Below, in pieces: positions 44,366 through 55,501 of a stretch of 60,000 nucleotides of DNA. Numbering within the stretch: the stretch's first letter is position 1; each line of letters opens with the position of its first letter. This DNA comes from Adiantum capillus-veneris (lineage: Eukaryota; Streptophyta; Polypodiopsida; Polypodiales; Pteridaceae). The notes below the pieces were generated by a model, which was not told the DNA's origin, did no database searches, and saw only the letters and a program-made list of their open reading frames with translations. Both the position numbers and the translations under genes were made by a program. The DNA lies in assembly GCA_014529385.2 (NCBI GenBank), contig CM043952.1:61894119-61954118 (forward strand). The letters run 5' to 3'.

Positions 44366-45550
44366 ACGAGTACTGATTTTTTTTTTGTGCAAAACTCACA
44401 ATTGTGAGTAAATTATATTGATCATTCAAAAAATTACAAAATCTTGCCGTGCTCGTGTCCAGCCATGACATCAATGAGAGACAGTAGTTAGAACAACTAT
44501 CTAGAGAGCCACCCCTAGCGGCCCGCTCCCTTATCCTTGATAAACGAGGCCAATTATCCTATTCCATTCCTTAGAGATCTTCCATTTTCCAATGGCTAGG
44601 ATTTTCCTCTTGCTCTCTTGAATTATCCCCACGAACCTGGTAGTTTCCAAGGTGTTATCAAAAACCCTGTCGTTCCTAGACTTCCAGACCTGTTTGAAGT
44701 AGTAGAATCTAACGATTTCTGTTGCAATAAGCAGCTCCTGGTTCATGTGCGCCTTCCCCCCCAAAAAAGGGACATTCTTTAAAAAACCTATCTTCCAAGT
44801 CCTTTGGACCCATTTGCAAATCTTTCCTGCCAGGCCACTGTTCACCATGCATTCCTTGAAGAGATGGGAAAGGTCTTGGCTAGCCATTTTGTATGGAGAG
44901 CATCTATCAGGTCCAATCCCTCTAACTAGAATCTTCATCTCAATTGGTAATTCTCCCCAAACCTTTTAGAGGAAGATCTGTACATCATCAAGCTTTAGGC
45001 TTCCTCATGCCATAAGCACTTGGTCGGATGGTGACTGCCACGCATCTTTGGCCAATTCATGCCCCACTGCTTGTTCAACTGAGAGAACCAATCCAACATC
45101 ACCATAAGTGTGTGGTATACTTATTTTGTTCAAGGCTTAAAAAATTGTGTGTCCTTTGGCCAACGCCATGCTTTCCACTCAAATCCAGACTCAAACCCAA
45201 ACAGACCCCAGTTGTCAATCTTTTCAAGAACTTTGCTAACCATTTATCTCTCAATCCCATCAAGGTTGAATTGCAGAGCCATTTGATATGTACTTTTCCA
45301 CCGGTTACTGCCATAGTCCCACAGTCGGCCCAAACGTCGGAGGCCTTTGTTATTGATCTTTCTCGCAACTTCCCTCCAATATGGATTTAGAGATAAGCTC
45401 CCCCTCTTGGAAAGGCAAGGGGACCGATGAGTTATAGAGTTGTGAAAGTAACTTCCCAGTTCTCCCCACTCCAGAGATTCCGCTTCTTTATTGTATTTTT
45501 GAGTGAGCCCCCCCCCCCCCTTCTCGCTTTAGGCAAGCCCAACGAGTACT
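44366..45550 (-). mobile_element. 5'-truncated L1-type LINE with 9-bp target duplication
   Basis: ACGAGTACT stands at both edges (44366-44374 and 45542-45550). A T10 run at 44377-44386 is the poly(A) tail on the minus strand. The minus-strand coding part, from about 45490 down to 44531, has the end of ORF2: NPYWREVARKIN, FNLDGIER, GFEWKAWRWPKDTQFF, then GPDRCSPYKMASQDLSHLF (a zf-RVT-like block with one cysteine changed to tyrosine) and the tail KQVWKSRNDRVFDN. The endonuclease and RT are missing, as usual for 5'-truncated LINE copies. The 5' junction contains a run of 12 C on the plus strand (about 45509-45520). Confidence 0.9.
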
Positions 45551-46216
45551 ATTTCTTATAGGGTGGTTGAAATGGTAACACAAAGATTAAATGCATTTTT
45601 GGATGTTGAGCTCAAGGATCCATTCTTCAAAGAAGAGCATGTTCTTTTGAAAGCTAGGAAAATCAATGTACAAGAGTTCTAATAGACCACATCAAGGGTA
45701 GAGGTTAACACCTTACATCTATGTCTCTCTAGATCATCAGAGATAGTCTATACTCAACATTTTAAACACCTCAATCATAGATTAGGATATTAGGGATTGA
45801 CGTGCGAAAGGTAATCCAATTATCAAGGATTAGGGCAACAACCAAGCTCCAAAACACTTGTTCTTAGGACTAGACCAATGCACTAGTTTGCCAATGGTTG
45901 TTGTTGGCAACTAGATATTTAAGGCTGACACCTCTAGCATCCACCTTGATTACACTATCCAACCAAGCTTATAATAAAGCCACAAGCCTATAATAGCTAT
46001 AGCTAAGAAGCTCTCATCGATAACTTTTGATGCTGTGATGTATATTATGTTTACTAGTCTAGATTTTGTGGCTCTCATAGGCATAACTGTCTCCATGTAT
46101 GATTTCCAAGAGCTTAGCTTAAACATGCGGTTAAGGTATACTATCATGTGGATTGGATAACATGCTAAAGTGATTGTGTTGTAAAAAGAACCAATACTTA
46201 GAAGGATCTGATGAGT
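45551..46216. other. Unassigned stretch left of the Tat element
   Basis: No family recognised. A plus-strand frame from 45563 (VEMVTQRLNAFLDVELKD) is open for about 38 codons to 45678 and could be an old transposon fragment, without proof. Confidence 0.35.
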
Positions 46217-46220
46217 GCAT

Positions 46221-47133
46221 TCATGGGGGCTTTTCACAAGCCAAGCTCCCATACCCCTCTTCTCTCGTCCCCACCCCATGAAAACCCCCTCTTATGGAGG
46301 GAGTGATAAAAGGCATTGGAAAAAGTAAGAAAAAATAAAGTATGATTATGTAAATATATAAGAAAGGTAAAATAGGCCACCTCATGCTTGCGGGGTAGCC
46401 CATCCCCACCTTGCCTCCTTTTTCTTCACTGTTGCCCCGCCGGGTGTCCCTTTTTCTCTCCTCCACTCAAAAGGTCAACCCTCTCTCTCTTCCCTTTGTC
46501 CTTTCTCCTTTCTCTCTCCCCTCAAGCTACCCCACCTCTCACCAATAATGCATTATAACTCACCAGTAATGCACCCTAACTCACATGCAACTTACCCTAT
46601 CTTCCAAAATAGTATACCCCACCCCTCTTTCTCTCTCCTATCATATCCCATGACCCAAATACCCCCCTCTCTCTCTAAAGGGCGCCATGTCTCTTGTCTT
46701 GTAGCTAAATAACCTCCCCCACACTCACACACATTCAGTTTCACCGAAAAAGGTGCCCACAGACCCATCCCCACCCGGTGGTTACCTGATTTTTCTTGTG
46801 TTCACACACATCTGCACACATATTCACCTCTGAGCACACTCCCCTCTCTCCCCTCTTGTAATTACTTTATTCTCCGTGTCCCTCTCACTTTTTTTCATCA
46901 ACCCATCTCTCTCTCTTAGTCTCTCTCTCATGAGACTGCTGTTCTGGCACATATACACACAGCCAGACAAGTGGGGCCCATAGTCACATGGCCTATGTAG
47001 ATAATGATTTCTTCATTTCTAAATTCTATAATTTCTCCCCCCCCCCTCCTCCCCTATATAAAGAGGGGTCACCATCACACAAAAACACACACAACATCAC
47101 CAAAGAACACACTATGCACTGTGTGTGCCTAGT

Positions 47134-47178
<45 letters not shown>

Positions 47179-47552
47179 ATCACCATCACCGCAATCACCA
47201 TGCTTGTTTTGAGCATGACCTCTACACCCTTGGCTATGGAAGATGAAGGGAAACTAAATGAAGGATGATGGCCATAATCCTCGTGCGAGTCTTCGCCATC
47301 AACTCCCACCTATCCGCCATGTGCTCTACCACTCTCTCCCTTCTCATTCCCCTACCCTATGCTCCCCATTTCATCGCCTTATTCTCTAAATAAAGCTTGA
47401 GGTTTTGTGAGTATGTTTTCTTGCAATGTTTTGTCCATGTGAGGTGTGCGGAATCGCCACCTAGTCTTGTGCTTGGAGTGAGCTTGTGTATGTGTGAAGG
47501 GTGTGCGGATTCGCCATCCTTTTGTGGTGCCTAAGTACTAAGCCGCTATACC

Positions 47553-47602
<50 letters not shown>

Positions 47603-47812
47603 TGATCTCATTCGCTTTCCTCTTCATCATTACTCCCAAGCATCCATCTCTCTTGGATGAAAAGTTTGTCATGGTGGTGTGTTGTTTGCGTCCTAGCCGC
47701 TGAAGGTAGGTGGTGCCCCCTGTTTGCTTTACCATGACAGGCTCGAGGTGCGCCATTCGGTCCCCGGTGTTTTATAGGCCGTCGGGGTTCGGGGTTCGCT
47801 TTGCTTCCGTCA
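46221..47812 (+). repeat. 5' LTR of Tat element, 1592 bp
   Basis: Starts TCATGGGGGCTTTTC (the 3' LTR and the minus-strand copy have TGATGGG, so the second base is mutated here) and ends CTTCCGTCA. The TATA box TATATAAA is at 47055-47062 and a poly(A) signal AATAAA at 47389-47394. It carries (AC)n at about 47138-47176 and (CT)n at about 47562-47599. Confidence 0.92.
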
Positions 47813-47814
47813 TT

Positions 47815-47832
47815 TGGTGCCCCCACTGAGGA
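47815..47832 (+). other. Primer-binding site of Tat element
   Basis: TGGTGCCCCCACTGAGGA begins two bases after the LTR end. It matches the corresponding sites of the copies at 7838 and, more loosely, 12571. Confidence 0.7.
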
Positions 47833-47885
47833 TCTTTTCATGAAACCCTTCAGTTTACAAGACTGAAACCCTTAAACTATTGTGA

Positions 47886-48587
47886 ATGGATGAATGGCTA
47901 GCAGGATTTGCTAATTGGACGATAGAAGAAGAAGAGATCCAAGCACAACTAGACGAACTCCGCATCTCCATCGAAGCTCGAGTTCGAGGCGTAACGGTAA
48001 TTGATTTGCAGTGGGAGAGTCAACCAACACGCCAAACCTAGTGGATATACATAGGCCAAGTGCCAAGAAGAAGAAGGAGAAGGTAGAAACCATGTCCGCA
48101 ACCTACAACCAACCCACAACAACAAAATGGAAGGAGATCTACACAATAGAGAATCAACACTATTCTACTTTGAGAATCGGGTAACTCAAGTCACCGAGGT
48201 AATTATCACAGTCAGTTTTCAAGTTGCACCTGATGCTGCAACACAAATAACGGAAGCATTGGCTCACACTCTCACTAGAGAAACTAGGGATCTACTGAGT
48301 TTGTTTCAGGAAAGAACACCACCCTCTCCCACAAGCTTGGACAGTGACTAAGCACCTCTAAGCTTCACATGAATCAGTACAACCTACCTCAAGACAGATC
48401 ACACATACCAACACGTGTACGCTCAATCAAGGTAATGCTGGATTTGAAGGCTCACTACCAGCACGTCATTGACACCATGCAGGGTGGGGAGCGGTTTTTG
48501 GAGGTTCTGGCATCAGATCAACCATTTGTCTTACCTTTGGTACAAGGCAATGTACCGTTTGAAGTTTTAATCTATGTCCTAGTATAA
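47886..48587 (+). other. Leader ORFs of the plus-strand Tat element
   Basis: Three small frames precede gag. The first starts at 47886 (MDEWLAGFANW) and here has a TAG at 48039 where the sister copy has CAG (Gln). The second is 48127-48351 (74 aa, FENRVTQVTEVIITVSFQV, ends TPPSPTSLDSD). The third is 48369-48587 (72 aa, LDLKAHYQHVIDT). Lengths and frames of the second and third equal those of the copy at 7077-7537. I know no domain for any of them. Confidence 0.5.
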
Positions 48588-48670
48588 GAGGGTATACACG
48601 CCTCCTTGTAAAGAAAAAAAAAACTTTTGCAAGTTAAGCAGTGTGTCTTTCTAGCTCTCTCTCAGTAATC

Positions 48671-51600
48671 ATGGCAAGTGTAGCATTTCCAACATTTAAA
48701 GGAAAGAAGGGGGAGGATTTGGTAACAGACTTCCTAGATGACTTTGAAGTAGCATGTGTAGTGAGCAACAAAGATACGGATGAATCCCGGGTTAGAATCT
48801 TTAAGCATCTCATGAAGCTAGAAGCTAGATCATGGTACAATGCACTTCCACAAGAAACCAAGGATGACTGGGAACCCTTAAAAACCGCTTTTAAGAGGCG
48901 CTTTGGGGGAGGTACCACTTCAGAAAATTTGTGGGACAAGTTGAGAGACTTGAAGCAGGAGGGTCTTTTAGAATATGCCACCTATGAGTCCAAATTTGTG
49001 GATTTGTGGGAACGGTGGGTTGAGTCACTGGCTAGGGGGGAAGCTGCACTCGATTTCCTAAAAAAAGATCGGTTCACGCATGGCTTATGGCCGCTTCTCA
49101 AGGAGAAGGTGAAAGGTAGATTCCCGGCTACGTACGAGTTAGCCGTTGAGATTGCTCGTCTTAAAGACAAGAAGCTGCGAATGAAAGCCAAAGAAACCGA
49201 GTCAACAGAATCAGGAACATCGCGTCGACCAACAACTACGACAACCACCATTCCACCACCACCACCGGCACTTGGGGTAAGAGATGACCAACAAGATATG
49301 TTGGCCCATATTACTAACCAACTGCAAAATTTGTCTTTCCACTTAATACAACAAGGGAGGAGTCAAGAAAGAGATCAAGACCTTGGAAGAGCACGACGAC
49401 AAAACAGGGAGTATCATTGCTACAACTGCGGAGAAGACGGTCAAGGTATGTACTACTGTCCCAAACCACGACAAAACTATAATAGAGGAGGTAGGAGGAA
49501 CCAATTGTCACCCCCTAGAGAAAGAACACCCCCACCCCGAGCACCACCCCAGACACCACTACAAGCATCCATCCCACCTCTTCCACCAGCCCCACCACCT
49601 GATCGCCCTGTAAACATCATAAGGCTAGAAGAGAAAGGAAAAGCCATAGTAGTGGATCCACCCAGAGCAAAGGAGAGGGACAAGGGTAAGGAGAAGGTAA
49701 CCTTTTTAGAACCACTTGAAGCCATGACTGTGAAAAGAGCTAGGAGGGAGAAAGCTACACAATCAGATGATGAGAGAAGCATGAGAGGAGAAACTAGCAA
49801 GAGGCCATCCAAGCCACGACGGAAATTGGGCATCACCGACTTCCAGCTAGGGGAAAGTTCTAAGCCCTATGATCTAACATTGGATGTGGCAGAGCAAGGA
49901 CCGAAGATTACATGGCCACGGCTGCTACATCTTGCACCAAAAGTAAAGCGACAATGGTCTAAAATGGTAAGTACAAGACGCTCCAAAACAAAGGTAGCCG
50001 GAGCAATTTTGGGATGCAACATGGATGACATCCTTCCAATTGTCGACGTAAACATAAAAGGAAAGAGGGTTGGAAACACCTACATTGATGGAGGTGCACA
50101 AATCAGTGTAATGAGCAAAGCTATGATGCTTCAATTAGGGCTCGAGGTTGAGAGGCTTTCTCCATGCAAGGCAAAGATGGCAAACAACACAAAAGTAAAG
50201 TGTGTGGGTGTGGTAAGTGCCGTGAAAATCAAAGCTTTCAACACTGAGGTAGAGGTAGATGTTTTTGTAATTCCTACTAAGGGGGAGGGCTATCCACTAA
50301 TTTTGGGAAGGCCATGGTTGATGGCCATGAAGGCAAAAGAGGACTGGGGTACTGGCCTTCTACGCATGACCGTTAAGAAAGGGGAGACAATCTACTACGA
50401 CATGAGGATTGGCAAGCAGAAGGAAATGAATCTGGAAACATCGGCAGATGAAACCACTAGCGAATCTTCCAGTTCTGAGGAGGAGACCACATCCACCGAC
50501 GAAAGTGACAGTTCCATTGATGTGATGGGTATCATTATGAAGGATCCACAAAGGGTAAGCACAACTGGTGATCCATCACCAAAAGGGAAACCCAATGAAG
50601 AGGAGAGAAAATCACCTGGCCTAGGAGGAAGTAGGTTGAAGGGTATGTTGTCTAAGGAATTAACACTTGAGGAGAAAGATAGTTTTTTGCAAATGTTGAT
50701 GGGATTTCCTAACCTGTTCATTGACAACTATGAAAGAATCACAGGCATTACAGTGGTGGAACATCATATTAAGCTTAAGAAAGGGGTAAAACCAGTTGTG
50801 CAAAAGCTACGACGATTGGGGGTCATACAAGAAAAGGCACTCTTGGCCGAGGTAAGGAAACTGCTGGAGGCGGGATTCATCTATCCTGTAGAAAATTCAG
50901 AATGGGTGTCACCCGTAGTGGTGACGCCTAAAAAGGATGGTAAGTGGAGGGTCTGTGTTGACTACAAACCACTAAATGCAGCTACAAAGAGAGACCACTT
51001 TCCTCTCCCTTTCTTGGATGAAATTCTGAATGAAGTAGCGGGTTTTGAATGCTATACCGTCTGTGATGGTTATTCTGGATACTTTCAAATACGCATAGCC
51101 TTGGAAGATCAGCTAAAAACCACTTTTATCACGCCATGGGGTTGTTTTGCATACAGGGTTATGCCATTTGGTCTCACAAATGCACCTGCCACATTCCAAA
51201 GATATGTCACATATGTTTTTCAACCGTTCTTTGGAACATCCATAAGAGTGTTCATTGATGATTTTTGTATATATAGCTCCCGTATTTCACATTTAGAAAA
51301 GGTAACTGAAGGTTTGGCCAGGTTGCAGAGCCTAGGTGGGCAATTAAATGTGGATAAATGCCACATTGGGGAGAGTAAAGTCATTCTACTAGGCCATGAA
51401 ATTTCAGCAAAAGGTATCAACGCCGACCCAAGTAAGGTGTCCGCACTCATAGCCCTACCTTCACCAACGACCGCACGTCAACTGGTCTCTTTTCTACAGA
51501 AGGTGAGGTACTTAAGTAGATTCATACATCTACTATCACAACTTGTTCTACCACTGCAACAACTCACTCAAAGATCAACTTTCACTTGGGACGAGGAAAG

Positions 51601-52225
51601 CGAACATCACTACAACAAGGTAAAGGAGGTCTTAGCCACTCTGCCAACTATCTCACCACCTAAGTGGGATGAAAAATTCTATGTCACCTCAAGTGTTGGT
51701 GATGACTCATTGGGGGCTGTGCTACTCCAAAAGGATACGACGACATCTTTCATGAGGCCAATCTACTTCTCTAGTCGAATGATGACAGCAGGAGAGAAAG
51801 GTTTCACCCATGTGGAACACTTAGTCCTAGCTCTTAGATTTGCAACTACAAAGTTTAGGTCATATTTGCTGCCTAAGCAATTTGTGATTCTAACCACGGA
51901 TGAAATATTTCCCTATGTTGTACAACACATGGATGTGTCTGCTAGAATTACTAAATGGCTAGTTCGTCTGCAAGAGTTTGACTACACGGTACAGGTAGAA
52001 AGCACGACAAGGGCAAGTTTGGGGGGACTCATGACCTACCAAGTCTTTGAAAGGAAGGAGAAGCAATCTAAGGAAGGAGAAGTCCGATTACCTCCAGTAC
52101 CACCGATGGTAGAAGGAGCATACTCTCTCTACTTTGATGGAGCCTACAAGCGAGCGTCCGACAAAGCAGCTGCAGGCATAGTGGTCTTTGATGAAAAAGG
52201 TATTTTTCGTTGGGCCAATTGTTAG
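48671..52225 (+). CDS. gag-pol: Tat gag-protease-reverse transcriptase polyprotein
   Basis: The start ATG at 48671 (MASVAFPTFKG) matches the sister gag; a second in-frame ATG lies 30 bp upstream. Order by residue: gag domain ~45-135; zinc knuckle at 250 (CYNCGEDGQGMYYC, histidine replaced by glutamine); proline-rich and basic linker; aspartic protease at 473 (YIDGGAQISV); LILGRPWL ~545; acidic linker ~600-640; RT with TPKKDGKWRVCVDYK, ITPWGCFAYRVMPFGL and catalytic FIDD at 861-864. Next is a gypsy-type RNase H whose first aspartate is replaced (FYVTSS, ~1003), and the start of an archaeal-like RNase H (YFDGA, Asp 1156). Gag and pol share one frame of 1184 codons. The frame ends at a TAG caused by a one-base shift near 52215. 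Confidence 0.9.
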   Translation: MASVAFPTFKGKKGEDLVTDFLDDFEVACVVSNKDTDESRVRIFKHLMKLEARSWYNALPQETKDDWEPLKTAFKRRFGGGTTSENLWDKLRDLKQEGLLEYATYESKFVDLWERWVESLARGEAALDFLKKDRFTHGLWPLLKEKVKGRFPATYELAVEIARLKDKKLRMKAKETESTESGTSRRPTTTTTTIPPPPPALGVRDDQQDMLAHITNQLQNLSFHLIQQGRSQERDQDLGRARRQNREYHCYNCGEDGQGMYYCPKPRQNYNRGGRRNQLSPPRERTPPPRAPPQTPLQASIPPLPPAPPPDRPVNIIRLEEKGKAIVVDPPRAKERDKGKEKVTFLEPLEAMTVKRARREKATQSDDERSMRGETSKRPSKPRRKLGITDFQLGESSKPYDLTLDVAEQGPKITWPRLLHLAPKVKRQWSKMVSTRRSKTKVAGAILGCNMDDILPIVDVNIKGKRVGNTYIDGGAQISVMSKAMMLQLGLEVERLSPCKAKMANNTKVKCVGVVSAVKIKAFNTEVEVDVFVIPTKGEGYPLILGRPWLMAMKAKEDWGTGLLRMTVKKGETIYYDMRIGKQKEMNLETSADETTSESSSSEEETTSTDESDSSIDVMGIIMKDPQRVSTTGDPSPKGKPNEEERKSPGLGGSRLKGMLSKELTLEEKDSFLQMLMGFPNLFIDNYERITGITVVEHHIKLKKGVKPVVQKLRRLGVIQEKALLAEVRKLLEAGFIYPVENSEWVSPVVVTPKKDGKWRVCVDYKPLNAATKRDHFPLPFLDEILNEVAGFECYTVCDGYSGYFQIRIALEDQLKTTFITPWGCFAYRVMPFGLTNAPATFQRYVTYVFQPFFGTSIRVFIDDFCIYSSRISHLEKVTEGLARLQSLGGQLNVDKCHIGESKVILLGHEISAKGINADPSKVSALIALPSPTTARQLVSFLQKVRYLSRFIHLLSQLVLPLQQLTQRSTFTWDEESEHHYNKVKEVLATLPTISPPKWDEKFYVTSSVGDDSLGAVLLQKDTTTSFMRPIYFSSRMMTAGEKGFTHVEHLVLALRFATTKFRSYLLPKQFVILTTDEIFPYVVQHMDVSARITKWLVRLQEFDYTVQVESTTRASLGGLMTYQVFERKEKQSKEGEVRLPPVPPMVEGAYSLYFDGAYKRASDKAAAGIVVFDEKGIFRWANC

Positions 52226-52735
52226 ATTCACATTCTAACAATGAAGCTGAGTATGCAGCACTAACCAAGGGTCTACAATGGTGCGTCTCGCAAGGTGTAC
52301 AACGCCTTAATGTATTTGGGGATGCTCTACTTCTGGTAAGGCAAGTAAATGGAGCATGGACATGCAAGAATCCTAGTTTAAGGACTCACTTAAGTGGTGT
52401 AAAAACCTTGTTGGGTAAGTTTGAAGAAGTTCAAATACACCATATCCCAAGGGCTCAAAACCAAGAAGCAGATGCCCTAGCAAGTGAAAGACTACAGGAA
52501 GTGGTGGTTGGAGCAATAAAACTAAAGCTCCCTCTATTTCAAGGAATGATGCCTTGCCTGACATCATGCATTTTTTGGAAACAGGGGAATGCCCATCAGA
52601 TTTAACAAAGGGACAGAAGCAATGGCTGACGCGGAAGGCCACAAGGTATCGACTCATCAATGATGGTTTGTACTGTAAGGGTAAGGACCAAATACTCAGG
52701 AAGGTCCCTCTCTCTCAGAAATCACGGGAGTAATT
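52210..52735 (+). pseudogene. Archaeal-like RNase H (second RNase H) of Tat element
   Basis: Continues the domain begun at residue 1156 of the polyprotein, one frame over: SHSNNEAEYAAL (catalytic glutamate), NVFGDALLLVRQV (aspartate), IHHIPRAQNQEADALA (last aspartate). All four catalytic positions are present across the frameshift. A further one-base shift near 52547 leads to the linker DIMHFLETGECPSD. Tat elements are known to have gained this enzyme in addition to their own. The older RNase H in this copy lacks its first catalytic residue, which fits loss of function after the gain. Confidence 0.85.
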
Positions 52736-53888
52736 GCTAGCTGTCACGACGGGGTTTGTGGTGGTCACTTTGCCCTAGACATAACAAGTAGGAAAATCTT
52801 GCAGGCAGGCTTCATATGGCCTAGCCTCAACCGTGATGTACACCACTGGTGCAAAACATGTAAGTTGTGTCAAAAGGCCGCACTAGGTCACTTATGCCTG
52901 AACCACAGACACCTATTCTCTCATATGGCCCATTTGAAAAATGGGGTATCGATGCCATTGGGCCATTACCTAGGGCCAACTCAGGAAAATTCTACATTAT
53001 CATGGGGGTCGACTACATGACTAGATGGGCAGAGGCTACAGCCACCACTAGAATCACAGCGGTAGAGGTAGCTAAATTTATCTACGAGCACATATGCTGT
53101 AGGTTTGGCACACCTTTAGAGATCATCTCTGATAGAGGGCCAGGTTTCAGAGCAGACTTGGTAGGAGAATTAATGCAGAAACTGGGCATTACAAGGAGGC
53201 ACTCTTCACCATATTACCCTCAATGTAATGGCCTAGTTGAAAAGGTAAATGGAATGGTTTCTAAAATTATTACCAACAGGTAAACAATCATCCTGGAGAC
53301 TGGGATAAGTATCTACTACCAGCTTTATGGGCCTACAGAACTTCATTTCGTACATCCTTGGGATTCACACCATATCATCTAGTATTTGGTAAGGAAGCAA
53401 TCTTGCCCATTGAAGTGCAACTACAAAGTCTCAGAGTAATGGCAAGCCAGCTTCAACAACCCAACATGCATTTGAGAGATCACATCATCAACTTGGAAAG
53501 ACTGCAACTGGACAGAGAAGAAGCAATAAATTATTATGCAGCACAAGCAGAGCATAGACGGCTTAGCTTTAACGAGCATCTCCGGAAAAAATAATTGAAG
53601 AAAGGAATGTTGGTGCTCCGCTACGACAATTGCTTCGACACGCGCAAGGATAAGAAACTCCTACTCCGATGGGAAGGCCCTTTCATCATCAGGAAAAAGT
53701 ATGCCAATGGAAGCTACCAGCTTATGGAGGCTGATGGAAAACTTCATAAAACCAGGGTAAATGGTTGGCGACTTAAACCTTATTTTCTTCGATTTGACCA
53801 GGCTCCACCAATTGACATTCCAGATAAGAACACACCATCATCCACCACCTCCGATGATAATGATCAAACAGATGAGCTAGAGACATGA
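52730..53888 (+). pseudogene. Tat integrase, four lesions
   Basis: The N-terminal zinc domain reads VIASCHDGVCGGHFALD then WCKTCKLCQK (H-H-C-C) at 52730-52880. The core follows one frame over from about 52890: KWGIDAIGPL (first Asp), EIISDRGPGF (second Asp) and NGLVEKVNG (Glu). After a shift near 53278 the region DWDKYLLPALWAYRT and FGKEAILPIEVQ follows. A TAA at 53592-53594 interrupts it before the C-terminal domain (KLLLRWEGPFIIRKKYANGSY), which ends at 53888 just before the polypurine tract. Frames change near 52728, 52890 and 53278. Without repair by another copy this element cannot integrate itself. Confidence 0.87.
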
Positions 53889-53900
53889 GTGCCTCTAGCC

Positions 53901-53914
53901 AAAAGGGGAGGGCT
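53901..53914 (+). other. Polypurine tract of Tat element
   Basis: AAAAGGGGAGGG precedes the 3' LTR start TGATGGGGGC at 53917. Confidence 0.85.
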
Positions 53915-53916
53915 AA

Positions 53917-55233
53917 TGATGGGGGCTTTTCACAAGCCAAGCTCCCATACCCCTCTTCTCTCGTCCCCACCCCATGAAAACCCCCTCTTATGGAGGGAGT
54001 GATAAAAGGCATTGGAAAAAGTAAGAAAAAATAAAGTATGATTATGTAAATATATAAGAAAGGTAAAATAGGCCACCTCATGCCTGCGGGGTAGCTCATC
54101 CCCACCTTGCCTCCTTTTTCTTCACTCTTGCCCCGTCGGGTGTCCCTTTTTCTCTCCTCCACTCAAAAGGTCAACCCCCTCTCTCTTCCCTTTGTCCTTT
54201 CTCCTTTCTCTCTCCCCTCAAGCTACCCCACCTCTCACCAATAATGCATTATAACTCACCAATAATGCACCCTAACTCACATGCAACTTACCCTATCTTC
54301 CAAAATAGTATACCCCACCCCCTCTTTCTCTCTCCTATCATATCTCATGACCCAAATACCCCCCTCTCCCTCTAAAGGGCGCCATGTCTCTTGTCTTGTA
54401 GCTAAATAACCTCCCCCACACTCACACACACTCACTTTCACTGAAAAAGGTGCCCACAGACCCATCCCCACCCGGTGGTTACCTGATTTTTCTTGTGTTC
54501 ACACACATCTGCACACAAATTCACCTCTGAGCACACTCCCCTCTTTCCCCTCTTGTAATTACTTTATTCTCCGTGTCACCTCTCACTTTTTTTCATCAAC
54601 CCATCTCTCTCTCATGAGACTGCTGTTCTGGCACATATACACACAGCCAGACAAGTGGGGCCCACAGTCACATGGCCTATGTAGATAATGATTTCTTCAT
54701 TTCTAAATTCTATAATTTCTTCCCCCCCCCCCCTCCTCCCCTATATAAAGAGGGGTCACCATCACACAAAAACACACACAGCATCACCAAAGAACACAGT
54801 ATGCATTGTATGTGCCTAGTGCACACACACACACACACACACACATACCATCACCATCACCGCAATCACCATGCTTGTTTTCAGCATGACCTCTACACCC
54901 TTGGCTATGGAAGATGAAGGGAAACTAAATGAAGGATGATGGCCATAATCCTCGTGCGAGTCTTCACCATCAACTCCCACCTATCCGCCATGTGCTCTAC
55001 CACTCTCTCCCTTCTCATTCCCCTACCCTATGCTCCCCATTTCATCACCTTATTCTCTAAATAAAGCTTGAGGTTTTGTGAGTATGTTTTCTTGCAATGT
55101 TTTGTCCATGTGAGGTGTGCGGAATCGCCACCTAGTCTTGTGTTTTGGAGTGAGCTTGTGTATGTGTGAAGGGTGTGCGGATTCGCCATCCTTTTGTGGT
55201 GCCTAAGTACTAAGCCGCTATACCCCCTCCCTC

Positions 55234-55289
<56 letters not shown>

Positions 55290-55497
55290 ATCTCATTCCC
55301 TTTCCTCCTCATCATTACTCCCAAGCATCCATCTCTCTTGGATGAAAACTTTGTCATGGTGGTGTGTTGTTTGCGTCCTAGCCGCTAAAGCTAGGTGGTG
55401 CCCCCTGTTTTCTTTACCATGACAGGCTCGAGGCGTGCCATTCGGTCCCCGGTGTTTTAGAGGCTGTCGGGGTTCGGGGTTCGCTTTGCTCCCATCA
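53917..55497 (+). repeat. 3' LTR of Tat element, 1581 bp
   Basis: From TGATGGGGGCTTTTC to GCTCCCATCA. The TATA box is at 54742-54749. Length differences from the 5' LTR are largely in the AC and CT microsatellites and one missing CTCTCTTAGT-type unit near 54610. Confidence 0.93.
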
Positions 55498-55501
55498 GCA
55501 T

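Larger units (their letters stand above)
46221..55497 (+). mobile_element. Near-complete Tat-lineage Ty3/gypsy element, 9277 bp
   Basis: Two long LTRs (1592 and 1581 bp), primer-binding site, leader ORFs, gag-protease-RT in one open frame, two RNase H regions, integrase and polypurine tract. GCAT flanks both ends (46217-46220 and 55498-55501), a 4-bp target duplication. RNase H duplication (degenerate gypsy type plus archaeal-like) and ORFs before gag are marks of the Tat lineage. LTRs differ by only a few bases per few hundred, so the insertion is recent; yet pol is broken by several single-base shifts after 52200. Confidence 0.93.

Noticed and set aside
48634-49836. Minus-strand frames opposite Tat gag
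   Set aside because: Antisense shadows of gag; the same shadows occur opposite the other gag copy.
51606-51620. CACTACAACAAGG as a CACTA terminus
   Set aside because: Lies inside the intact Tat pol reading frame and codes for protein; chance match.
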